A stretch of DNA of 64,000 nt from NCBI RefSeq assembly GCF_900114975.1, contig NZ_FOUU01000003.1, positions 160,383 through 224,382 on the forward strand, read 5' to 3'. This document shows positions 1 through 8,252 of this stretch, in pieces. A program made the position numbers and the translations under genes. A model generated the notes under the pieces. It saw nothing but the letters and a program-made list of their open reading frames with translations. It was not told the DNA's origin and did not search any database. Each line of letters opens with the position of its first letter. Position 1 is the stretch's first letter. The DNA is from Thermodesulforhabdus norvegica. GTDB lineage: Bacteria; Desulfobacterota; Syntrophobacteria; Syntrophobacterales; Thermodesulforhabdaceae.

Positions 1-269
1 TTTTATAGATATAACTTCATATATTAGGTAAAATTATATGTTGTAAAGTTGATACGAGTGGTTGTTATAGTGTCAATAAGAGTGTAATATTGAAAAGGCT
101 ATTTTGTATTAGTATTTGTTTATAAATATCACATTAAAAGGTAATGTTCTTGTGGCATAAGGTAGTTAATTGAACAATTTGTAATTGATCTGTGAATTAA
201 TGATATAGTAAACAATAGTATGCAGGGTAATAACAAGATAAAACTAGTAAAATGTATGAGGGTATTTAG

Positions 270-1211
270 ATGCTAAGAGTAGCTGATAGTAGTAACAGAC
301 GTGTGTACCCACCATCATGCGAATATGATGGTTATGATGGTAAAGTGGCGATTGTCGTGCTAGGTATGCATCGGAGTGGCACTTCTGCTATGGCAGGGGT
401 ACTTCATCATCTTGGTGTAAATATGGGTAAGCTGTTGTTGGAAGCTAATAAATACAACAAAAAGGGCTACTATGAAAATAAGAATATAGTTGATTTTAAC
501 AGGTCAAAGCTTCTACCAAAGTTGAATATGACATGTACTGATCTGAATTTACCATCAAGCGACTCTATAGAAGCATTGACTGCTGATAAAAATATGATAT
601 CTGCTGCTATGGATGTTATAAGACAGGATTATGAGCATAGTGTAGTATTTGGTATGAAGGACCCGAGGTTGTGTTTGTTGTTTCCCTTTTGGGATAAGGT
701 TTTGTGTGAGATGGGATGTGCTGTTAAGGTGATAATCATGTACAGAAATCCTCTTGAGGTGGCATTATCACTCTTGAATAGAGATAAGATACCCGTTGTG
801 TACGGAGTGGTACTATGGGCTAGGTATATGCTGTCTGCCGAGTATTTTACGAGATCCACGTCGAGGTTATTCGTCAATTATGATGACGTGATTAAGCGTA
901 CTAAGTATGCTATTGGAAAAATACAGCGATATCTGAGGCCAAATGTTGAGCTTAACATGCGAAATGTTAGCTTAGTGGAAAGTTTTGTTGACTATAAGCT
1001 CAAGCACTTCCGGGTTGACAATATCAGCAAGGCATATGGTGGCTATCAATGGTTAAAAGTTCTCAACGGCATAATACTGAGCTTAACAAAAGCTAGTACA
1101 AACTGCAGTATAAAAACCTTAGAGATAATAGATGCAGTGAGAGGGCAGTATGAGAAACATAAACCTGTATTAGACAGAGCTTTCCCCAGTATGGCATCGT
1201 TGATATTGTGA
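270..1211 (+). CDS. Sulfotransferase family protein
   Basis: Probable PAPS-dependent sulfotransferase of 313 residues. A P-loop-like 5'-phosphosulfate motif, GMHRSGTSAMAGVLHHLG, lies near residues 32-49. A 3'-phosphate-binding motif of the MYRNPLEVALSLLNR type lies near residues 156-170. Both match the bacterial sulfotransferase family that modifies glycans or lipids. No signal peptide or membrane segment is evident, so it is probably cytoplasmic. The start is ATG with GAGG about ten bases upstream. It is followed by two glycosyltransferase genes in the same A+T-rich block, which suggests a role in sulfating an extracellular polysaccharide; the acceptor cannot be told. Family assignment is fairly firm, substrate unknown. 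Confidence 0.8.
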   Translation: MLRVADSSNRRVYPPSCEYDGYDGKVAIVVLGMHRSGTSAMAGVLHHLGVNMGKLLLEANKYNKKGYYENKNIVDFNRSKLLPKLNMTCTDLNLPSSDSIEALTADKNMISAAMDVIRQDYEHSVVFGMKDPRLCLLFPFWDKVLCEMGCAVKVIIMYRNPLEVALSLLNRDKIPVVYGVVLWARYMLSAEYFTRSTSRLFVNYDDVIKRTKYAIGKIQRYLRPNVELNMRNVSLVESFVDYKLKHFRVDNISKAYGGYQWLKVLNGIILSLTKASTNCSIKTLEIIDAVRGQYEKHKPVLDRAFPSMASLIL

Positions 1212-1379
1212 AGATCAGTATGTTGTTTTCATAATGCGTTTTTAGTTGCATGAAAATTTGCATATGTGTGTAGTGGTTAGGCTGATATTAAGCAAGAATA
1301 GTGCCTGATTATTAATAAATCAGAATCATATATTAAAATGTTATGCGAAGTATCTAGCTGATATAGTAAAGGTGAGTCT

Positions 1380-2441
1380 ATGACAAGAGTTATGTCTGTA
1401 GAAAATGTCGGGCTACGCAAAAACTTAGTAAAGGCAGTATGTATTCTAGATGGCGATGAACGTACTGCATGTCCTGTTCTGAGGATTATAACTCCTGTAA
1501 GGAAGTTTAGGAGTAGATTTAAAAGATTAGCTTGTTTTAAAATAGGAGATAACATTGATGTGATTCTCAATCATGTGGAACCACCTGATATATTAATTGT
1601 GCAAAGAAATGCGGCAGTGTACTGGAAGATCTTACGCCAGCTAAGAAATTACGGTACTAAATTGATATATGAGATTGATGATTTGCTGATCAACGTTCCA
1701 GAATTCCATCCTGATTATGCAACTTATACGTTACTAAAGCCATTTATCGTAGCAGCAATAAAAGATGCTGATGCTGTAACTGTATCTACTGACCGCCTTA
1801 AACACGAGTTATCGATATACAATCATAACATTTATGTGCTTCCTAATTACATAGATGTAGATTTATGGCAAGTTCGACATAATCTCAGCAAAAAGAAGAA
1901 AGATGTATGCGTGATTGGTTTTGGTGGTACGCCAACCCATGAAGCAGATATCCAGGTTATTATCCCGGCGATCAAGAGACTTATACGCAAATATGGAAAC
2001 AAAATATTATTTCACTTTGTAGGTTGTATACCAGAAGACTTGCGCACTTGGCCTCAGGTTGAGTACTATACTTTTGTGCGGAATTATTATGGGTATGTAA
2101 GATGGCTGAAAAGAGCTAGTTGGGATATTGCTGTTGTACCTCTGCGCACATGTAAATTCAACATGTGCAAAAGCAATATAAAGTTTCTTGAGTATTCAGT
2201 ATGTAGGGTCCCAAGCATCTATTCACGTATTGATCCGTATGCCAATAGTATAGTAGAATTCGAGACGGGAATTCTTTGTGAAGAATCCTATGAAGTATGG
2301 TATGACGCCATAGATGAGTTGATAAATAATGTGAGTCTAAGAGAAAAAATATCAAAAAATGCGTATGAATATGTCATGGATAAATACCTATTAGAAAAAC
2401 ATGTAAAAAAGTGGGAAGAAGTATATTTTGATGTTATTTAG
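1380..2441 (+). CDS. Glycosyltransferase, GT4-like
   Basis: Glycosyltransferase of 353 residues, probably GT-B fold. The N-terminal half has the YEIDDLL element (residues 95-101) followed by an EFHPDY segment, seen in GT4-related enzymes that use nucleotide sugars. The C-terminal half has VIGFGGTPTHEAD (about residue 178 on) and a late acidic stretch with FETGILCEESYE, resembling the E-x7-E donor-binding region. No membrane segment is seen. The gene sits 168 bases after the sulfotransferase and 112 bases before a tandem GT2 gene, which suggests surface glycan assembly. Codon use is A+T rich like its left neighbour. Donor and acceptor are not predictable. Confidence 0.75.
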   Translation: MTRVMSVENVGLRKNLVKAVCILDGDERTACPVLRIITPVRKFRSRFKRLACFKIGDNIDVILNHVEPPDILIVQRNAAVYWKILRQLRNYGTKLIYEIDDLLINVPEFHPDYATYTLLKPFIVAAIKDADAVTVSTDRLKHELSIYNHNIYVLPNYIDVDLWQVRHNLSKKKKDVCVIGFGGTPTHEADIQVIIPAIKRLIRKYGNKILFHFVGCIPEDLRTWPQVEYYTFVRNYYGYVRWLKRASWDIAVVPLRTCKFNMCKSNIKFLEYSVCRVPSIYSRIDPYANSIVEFETGILCEESYEVWYDAIDELINNVSLREKISKNAYEYVMDKYLLEKHVKKWEEVYFDVI

Positions 2442-2553
2442 CATTGTGAAATATTGTAATTGTGTATGTGAAATATGTGTCCGTACTGATGGTTATATTG
2501 CATGTAAGTATATGTGTAATATATCAAAGTACTAATATAAAAAGTAAGTAAGT

Positions 2554-4497
2554 GTGATAAATACTAAACTATATTCAAAACAAATAACTAACAATGACCA
2601 AAAGTTGATTGTGCTTGTGACTATAATTATTCCTGTTTACGGTAATCTTAATCTTACAAAAAAATGTGTTAGTTCAATACTAAAAATAAAGTCTAAAATT
2701 CCTTTCGAATTAATAATAATTGACGATGCATCCCAGGATGCTACTCCTGATTATCTCAGATATATTTCCCGACAATATCCTTTTGTAAGAACGCTGAGGA
2801 ACGAAAAAAATTCCGGTTTTGCTGTTGCATGCAACAGAGGGGCTGCAATATCGAGGGGGAAATACCTGCTTTTTCTGAATAACGATACGGTTCCTCTTCC
2901 GGGCTGGCTGGATGCTCTTGTCGAGGTTGCGGAAAGGGATGAAAGGATTGCGGTTGTTGGAGCAAAGTTACTTTACCCGAACGGGACAATTCAGCATGCC
3001 GGGGTTTTGTTCAGAAATTTTCCTTTCCCGCTGAATCCGTTTCACGTTTACGCTGGAAAGCCCTCCGATTTCCCTGAAGCAAATGTTGAGCGAGATTACG
3101 ATGTCGTGACCGCGGCATGTATGCTCGTCAGGAGAGATGTTTTTGAAAAGATGGGAGGGTTTGATGAGCGTTTTGTAAACGGCTATGAAGATGTGGATTT
3201 TTGTTTGAGGGTCAGAGAGGCAGGGTATCGAGTGGTTTACACGCCGAAAAGTGTAGTTTATCACCTGGAAAGTGCCACGCCGGGCCGCTTCGACCATTCA
3301 ATTCCCAATATTCGTCTTCTCCATAATCGCTGGATGGGGAAAGTAAACTATGTTCTTAAAAAGGAACCCAGAGTCACCGTCGTTATTGTAAATTACAACG
3401 GCTGGGGTGACACATTAGAAGCCCTTTCTTCCGTCTTCATGAAAGAGCGTTATGAGCGTTTTAATGTGGTGGTCGTGGATAATGCGTCAAAGATTGACCT
3501 TTCTAACGAAATAAAAGCCTTTTGTGATGATGTCGGGCGGTCTTATTATAGAGTTACCGAAAATGTACCATCCCATGCAGAGTTCAAAGGAGAAGTCTTT
3601 TTCAAACGGCTTGGTGTCAATAAGGGCTTCGGAGGAGGGTGCAATGAGGGAATAAAAATGGCGCTGGCCTGGGGTGCCGACTACGTCTGGCTTCTCAATA
3701 ACGACACCATAATTGGCGACCTTGCCATGTATTACCTTGTCTCCCTTGCAGAATATTTTCAGAACGTTGCCATCGTGGGATCTCAACTCCGTTGCTATCC
3801 CGATGTGGAAAAGGTCCAATTTGACGGGAGCAGTGTTTCTTATAGAGGTATTTCGGAAGCTAAAGATGTGGAAAAGATATTGAATGTTTCTTTCGTGTCT
3901 GGCGCCAGTATGCTTATTAAAAGCGACTTCTTAAGATCCTACGGACTTCTCAGGGAAGATTACTTTCTTTACTTTGAAGATAACGAGATATGCCTGAGAG
4001 CGCGTCGTTGCGGATTTGAAATACTCTATAATCCTTTGTCTGTTGTTTACCACAAAGGGGGAAGTTCTATTGGAGACTTCATGGAATCGCCTATAAGTAA
4101 CTACTATGGTATCAGAAACTCTCTATTCTTTTACGAGGAGTTTTACAAAAATCATGTTTGGGACTGTGTGGACTATATTCAGCGGTCTGTGCTACCCAAG
4201 CTGGTATCAAAAGGAGACGTTCTCGGCCTGGAAGCGGCCCTGGAGGCCATAAAGGACTTTTTGCAAAACAGAAAAGGTCCCAGAGAAAGCGTGACCGACG
4301 GCGAAGAGGGTTTTCGTGAATCCTTGAGCGGTAATCAACCGCATTATGCAAACCTGCTGAACTCTCTGCTGCGGCTTCAGGCCGCTCTTTTGAGGGATCC
4401 CGGCCGGCAGGGGATTATCAGGGCTTATTTTGATACCGTAAGGACCTTAATAAGCCTTCGGATTGAAGGCAGAAGGTCGGATAGGGTTGGGGAATGA
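2554..4497 (+). CDS. Tandem family-2 glycosyltransferase (two GT2 domains)
   Basis: Glycosyltransferase of 647 residues with two GT-A (GT2) catalytic domains. Domain 1 (about 20-260) has VTIIIPVYG, an IIIDDAS motif and the metal/nucleotide motif FLNNDT. Domain 2 (about 272-540) has VTVVIVNYNG, VVVDNAS and LLNNDT, then a DYFLYFEDNEIC segment. The last ~100 residues are helical and unassigned. Each domain is expected to transfer a sugar from a nucleotide donor in glycan-chain synthesis. The start is GTG at 2554 with a weak ribosome site. The first ~60-90 codons are A+T rich while the rest resembles the host genome, so the gene seems to span a recombination junction. It converges with apbE, one base apart. 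Confidence 0.85.
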   Translation: MINTKLYSKQITNNDQKLIVLVTIIIPVYGNLNLTKKCVSSILKIKSKIPFELIIIDDASQDATPDYLRYISRQYPFVRTLRNEKNSGFAVACNRGAAISRGKYLLFLNNDTVPLPGWLDALVEVAERDERIAVVGAKLLYPNGTIQHAGVLFRNFPFPLNPFHVYAGKPSDFPEANVERDYDVVTAACMLVRRDVFEKMGGFDERFVNGYEDVDFCLRVREAGYRVVYTPKSVVYHLESATPGRFDHSIPNIRLLHNRWMGKVNYVLKKEPRVTVVIVNYNGWGDTLEALSSVFMKERYERFNVVVVDNASKIDLSNEIKAFCDDVGRSYYRVTENVPSHAEFKGEVFFKRLGVNKGFGGGCNEGIKMALAWGADYVWLLNNDTIIGDLAMYYLVSLAEYFQNVAIVGSQLRCYPDVEKVQFDGSSVSYRGISEAKDVEKILNVSFVSGASMLIKSDFLRSYGLLREDYFLYFEDNEICLRARRCGFEILYNPLSVVYHKGGSSIGDFMESPISNYYGIRNSLFFYEEFYKNHVWDCVDYIQRSVLPKLVSKGDVLGLEAALEAIKDFLQNRKGPRESVTDGEEGFRESLSGNQPHYANLLNSLLRLQAALLRDPGRQGIIRAYFDTVRTLISLRIEGRRSDRVGE

Positions 4498-4498
4498 G

Positions 4499-5590
4499 CT
4501 ACTGCCGTTTGGGATCCGAAAAGGCCCTCCACACTGTGTAGTCAAGGAAACCCGGGGTGCAGGTGTAGAGCAGTTCGGAGGGATTTTTTTTGTCCTGTGT
4601 TATTATGAGAGCCTCCACCGATGGTAACGATTCAAGAAGGGACATTCCTTTTTCTGCGCCTTCAACCATGACGGCAGTGGCCAGTGCGTCTATAAAGGCC
4701 GCCGGTTTTCCGACGACGGATACACTTGCAGTCTCCCGAACGGTAAAACCGGTACGCGGGTCGATTATATGGGTGTACCGTATCCCGTTTTTTATCACAT
4801 ACCGTTCATAGTCTCCCGATGTGACCACTCCGAGGTCCCTGAGTTCGAGCACGGCGATGAGTTTACGGGGGTCTCTGGGATGCTGAATTCCGATACGCCA
4901 GGGCTTACCCTGAGGAGCAGTGCCCAGGGCGTATATATCCCCGCCGGCGTTTACAAGTGCTCCATTAACGCCCTGACTTTTCAGGAATTCAACAGCTCTG
5001 TCTACTATGTAACCCTTTGCGATGCCTCCGAGGTCAATGGAAACGCCTTCTTTGGTAAACATTACCGTTTGCTTCTGGGGGTTCAGTAAAATGTATTGCC
5101 ATCCCACCTTTTGGAGTGTCTTCTGGACTAGCGAAGGGTCTGGAATTGTGAACCCCGATCGTTTGTATACAGGCCAGAGTTTGATAAGGGGACCTACGGT
5201 TATGTCAAAAGCGCCATCTGAGATTTTACTGACCTTCAGGGCGAGAGAAATGACGTCAAAAAGTTCCTTACTCACCCTGACGGGCCTCTTTGCCCCTTCA
5301 CGGTTAAGCAGGGAAACCTCGCTGTCTTCTCTGTGGGCGTCCATTCTGTTTACCATCTCTTTCATTATCGAAAAGGTCCGATCGATGAGGCCTGAGGCGG
5401 TTTTTGAGTCGGAATGAACGATCTGGATACTCACAACGGTTCCCATAAGGAGCTCATCTCTTCGGAAGATGTCTTCACTTCGGGCGTAGATGCTGTCGGG
5501 ATTGGGTGATAGAAGAAAGAGCGCAAAGAAAGCGAAAATCCCGGTCAGCATTGGTGATATCAGCGAAAAAAAAGCTAAATGCCGCTTCAC
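4499..5590 (-). CDS. apbE: FAD:protein FMN transferase, ApbE family
   Basis: Probable ApbE/Ftp transferase, which attaches FMN covalently to a Thr/Ser of periplasmic or membrane flavoproteins such as RnfG/NqrC-type subunits. Family motifs are present: ELLMGTVVSI near the N-terminus, DGAFDITVGPL, SIDLGGIAKGYIVDRA, ALVNAGGDIYALG and YTHIIDPRTG. I place the start at the GTG ending at 5590, not the ATG at 5626. GGGAG lies seven bases upstream of that GTG, and its GTGA overlaps the stop of the preceding gene. This gives 363 residues with a basic N-terminus and one hydrophobic segment, consistent with export or anchoring. No flavoprotein client is adjacent. Confidence 0.88.
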   Translation of the reverse strand: MKRHLAFFSLISPMLTGIFAFFALFLLSPNPDSIYARSEDIFRRDELLMGTVVSIQIVHSDSKTASGLIDRTFSIMKEMVNRMDAHREDSEVSLLNREGAKRPVRVSKELFDVISLALKVSKISDGAFDITVGPLIKLWPVYKRSGFTIPDPSLVQKTLQKVGWQYILLNPQKQTVMFTKEGVSIDLGGIAKGYIVDRAVEFLKSQGVNGALVNAGGDIYALGTAPQGKPWRIGIQHPRDPRKLIAVLELRDLGVVTSGDYERYVIKNGIRYTHIIDPRTGFTVRETASVSVVGKPAAFIDALATAVMVEGAEKGMSLLESLPSVEALIITQDKKNPSELLYTCTPGFLDYTVWRAFSDPKRQ

Positions 5591-6648
5591 CTGTGATCTC
5601 CCGAATCCCCTGAGTTCATCAGCCATCTTTTTAGTGAGAAAAATCCCAGGATATCTACCGCAAGTGTGCCGAGGGTTTCAACGGCTTTTCTGAAGGGAGT
5701 ATTTCTTACGGTCTGCCATGGTGGGACCTGGGAGTTTGTGGGTTGCCTTATGTTTGTAACGAAGGGCATTTCTCCTTTGAAAATATTACCGCTGTGGACT
5801 CGGCTCCATGCTTCGCCGCCCGGAGCTACATCCGTAACGTAGTCGAGAATGACCTGACCCGTGTCAAAAAAGGCCGTAACGACCTTGCGGCCTGAGGATG
5901 TGTTGCCCAGAGTTGCATCAGGTACCATTTCGAGGGCGTTCCAGGCTGCCAGCGTCAAGTCTTCGGTCGCGTGGTTCAGGCTTTTAACGACCCCGGTAAC
6001 CCCGTCACCGACAATGGCCCTGTAGAGGCTCTTGAAGAAGTGGCCGATGCGGTTTGCGAAGCCCGATGGTCTGCTTTCTCCTTCAGGAACATAAGCCCCG
6101 AAGGTAATCCCGCTCACAAGGTGTTTGAAAAAATTGCCTATCGACGACAGCAGCCCAGGCTTCCGGGCTTCTTCTATTTTGCCTTCTGCGTTTACGTACC
6201 TGAATGAAGAGCCCACCGTAAGGTCGAGGAAAAAATTGCGCACGTTTGCTAAAGCATCGGAAAAATCTTTCCTTAGTCTGCTCGCAAAGGAATCGTGATC
6301 GCCTTTGTACAATCCATCAGGGGAATTTTCGTCGTAGAAGTCTCCTCCCGGGTTGCTTAGCAGTTGTTCTTTTGCATATACCCTGATTTGTTCACCCAGA
6401 GACATGGACTTTGAGTATGCCTCCAGGGCTTTGGCTGTCGTGGTTGCGGGTTTGTCGGGACCGGCAGTGCTGTGGAGACCAACTTCATAAAAGGGCCGGT
6501 TCTGTGATTGCGAAGCTCTTGAAACACGGGCTTTCAGGGAGTCAAGCTCTTTACCGAAAGACTTTTCCGATTTAACGCTCCCGGGATAGCCGTTTATAGC
6601 AAAGTCGTCAAAGCTTATGGGCCTGTTTCTGACACTACTCGACTTCAC
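5587..6648 (-). CDS. Unrecognised conserved-looking protein
   Basis: I do not recognise this 353-residue protein. It has a basic, Ser-rich N-terminus, several amphipathic stretches with repeated NFFKHL/HFFKSL-like segments in the middle, and a moderately hydrophobic C-terminal segment (TLAVDILGFFSLKRW). No signal peptide or clear transmembrane helix is visible. The chosen start is GTG at 6648, with GGAGG seven to eight bases upstream. A TTG at 6693 in frame has no good ribosome site. It overlaps apbE by four bases (GTGA), so the two are probably translated together. It follows the DUF4301 gene closely. An envelope-related role is only a guess from context. Confidence 0.65.
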   Translation of the reverse strand: MKSSSVRNRPISFDDFAINGYPGSVKSEKSFGKELDSLKARVSRASQSQNRPFYEVGLHSTAGPDKPATTTAKALEAYSKSMSLGEQIRVYAKEQLLSNPGGDFYDENSPDGLYKGDHDSFASRLRKDFSDALANVRNFFLDLTVGSSFRYVNAEGKIEEARKPGLLSSIGNFFKHLVSGITFGAYVPEGESRPSGFANRIGHFFKSLYRAIVGDGVTGVVKSLNHATEDLTLAAWNALEMVPDATLGNTSSGRKVVTAFFDTGQVILDYVTDVAPGGEAWSRVHSGNIFKGEMPFVTNIRQPTNSQVPPWQTVRNTPFRKAVETLGTLAVDILGFFSLKRWLMNSGDSGDHR

Positions 6649-6698
6649 CGTCTTCCTCCCCCGGATCTGGAGAAGCAAATTTCGTTCCCTCAATATAA

Positions 6699-8222
6699 CT
6701 AATCCAGAAGGTCCGTTATCTTTTTTACAGGTCTGAATGTTTCAGAAGGGATTTCCACGAAAAGGGTTATCCAGTGTGCCATACTGCCGTTCCACAGCCC
6801 CGGATGTTCTATTACTTTTATGGGTTTACCCTTGTAGTGCTTGCGGGTGATTATGACCGCATCGTAATCGACGAAGTCTTCCAGGTTATAGGGTCTTCCT
6901 CTGTGGTCCCGGAGAGAACAGACGATGTGAACGGGGTTAAAATGCGTGCTGGACTCCCATATCGAACGCTGATCAGGGTCGGTCATCCTTACCTGGGATT
7001 GTTCCACGATTTGTTTGGAAAGCCGGCCCTGAGCATCCCTTACCCAGAAGGGGCCTCCACCCGGAGCTCCGACATTCCTTACAACTCCGCATACTCTCTT
7101 GGGGCGGTCGAGAATCCGTTTCATTTCTTTTGCGGAAAGCCTGCTCTGAGGCGGTACTTCTATCCCTAAAGAATTGCAGAGTTTTTCAAAATCAGACCTG
7201 ATGCCGCTACCATAGCTTTCTATCTTTTCGACCGTCTTAAAAATGTCTTTTTCAAGTCGTATAAGCAGGCCCCCGAGAACCTTTTGCCAGTGAATGACCG
7301 GTGGTTTTCTGTCGTCGGGTAGCACATTGTCGATGTTTTTTATGAAGACTATGTCGCCGTTACAGTTTTGAAGGTTTTTTAATAAAGCCCCGTGACCGCC
7401 CGGGCGGAGTAAGAGTCGCCCCTTTTCGTCTCTAAAGAGTCTGTTTTCCGGGTCAACCGCGGGAGTATCCGTGGAAGAGCTCTGGACGGAAAAGTCAATT
7501 TCGGGTTTGCATTCCGGTCGTTTTGCGAACATTTTCTCCACAATCTCGGTTCTTGCTTTGACAAACCGGTTGAGCTGGTTATGACCGACCGTGAAGTGCA
7601 ATCGGGCCACTCCTTTTGCATCCTTTACATATCCGCAGGCCTCAATAACGTGCTCCTCAAAAGCGGTGCGAGGGCCGTCGGGGTAGGAGTGGAAGGGAAT
7701 TAATGCCTTGGGAAGATGTCCGAGACCTATATCATCAAGGATTGCTTTTGCCAGTTTTTTTAAAGGGCCTTTTGACATAAACTCATTGAGCGTGTAGCCG
7801 CAAAGGCGATTGCAGCAATCGATCACGGCATCGGAAAAGGCAAACTCTTTAATTCTTTCGAAGAACAGTGCCGCTTCCCGAAGTTCCTTATCTCGTTCTG
7901 CTTCTCTGAGGAGATCGGAATAGGACTCGATGCCAGGGCGCTCGAGTAAATGCCACAGGCACTGAAACATCCGGCTGGCAGCTCCCGAGGCGGGAACGAA
8001 TTTCATTGTCCGTCCTTTCCTTGCTTCGGCTTCGAAAAGCCCTACCAGCTTTCTTTCCTCTTCGGGCTTGACCCTTATTATACCGTCTCCAACCGTGCAG
8101 GGTCTGTCCAGTGTGACATACCAATCGTTTTTTTCAAAATGATGCAGGTAGTTGCGGATGTCCTCTTCGGTTATCCCGTGAGCTTTCAGAATTTCCCTAT
8201 CTCTTTCGTCTAAGCTGATCAT
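6699..8222 (-). CDS. DUF4301 family protein
   Basis: Protein of 507 residues resembling the DUF4301 family, recognised by the KFVPASGAASRMF segment near residue 75. The G-x-G-A-A-S-R-type loop recalls nucleotide-sugar-binding loops. A second glycine-rich element, RNVGAPGGGPFWVRD, lies near residue 390. No signal peptide or membrane helix is apparent, so it is probably soluble and cytoplasmic. Its biochemical function is not established to my knowledge. AAAGGGAGGGG lies seven bases before the ATG. The gene sits between an Omp85 gene and the unrecognised gene, all on the minus strand. Confidence 0.7.
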   Translation of the reverse strand: MISLDERDREILKAHGITEEDIRNYLHHFEKNDWYVTLDRPCTVGDGIIRVKPEEERKLVGLFEAEARKGRTMKFVPASGAASRMFQCLWHLLERPGIESYSDLLREAERDKELREAALFFERIKEFAFSDAVIDCCNRLCGYTLNEFMSKGPLKKLAKAILDDIGLGHLPKALIPFHSYPDGPRTAFEEHVIEACGYVKDAKGVARLHFTVGHNQLNRFVKARTEIVEKMFAKRPECKPEIDFSVQSSSTDTPAVDPENRLFRDEKGRLLLRPGGHGALLKNLQNCNGDIVFIKNIDNVLPDDRKPPVIHWQKVLGGLLIRLEKDIFKTVEKIESYGSGIRSDFEKLCNSLGIEVPPQSRLSAKEMKRILDRPKRVCGVVRNVGAPGGGPFWVRDAQGRLSKQIVEQSQVRMTDPDQRSIWESSTHFNPVHIVCSLRDHRGRPYNLEDFVDYDAVIITRKHYKGKPIKVIEHPGLWNGSMAHWITLFVEIPSETFRPVKKITDLLD

Positions 8223-8252
8223 GGCTTTTCCCCTCCCTTTGTCGGCACTCCG

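Larger units (their letters stand above)
1..2740. other. A+T-rich, foreign-looking block
   Basis: This stretch is clearly richer in A+T than the rest of the window. Hand counts give 21 G+C in 60 bases at 1861-1920, 18 at 2581-2640 and 12 at 2641-2700, against 28 at 3181-3240 and 32 at 40561-40620. It holds a sulfotransferase, a glycosyltransferase and the first codons of a second glycosyltransferase. These are typical variable surface-polysaccharide functions, separated by loose A+T-rich spacers. Bases 1-269 hold no gene I can support. The composition shift is seen directly; horizontal acquisition is an inference. The left edge lies outside the window. Confidence 0.7.
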
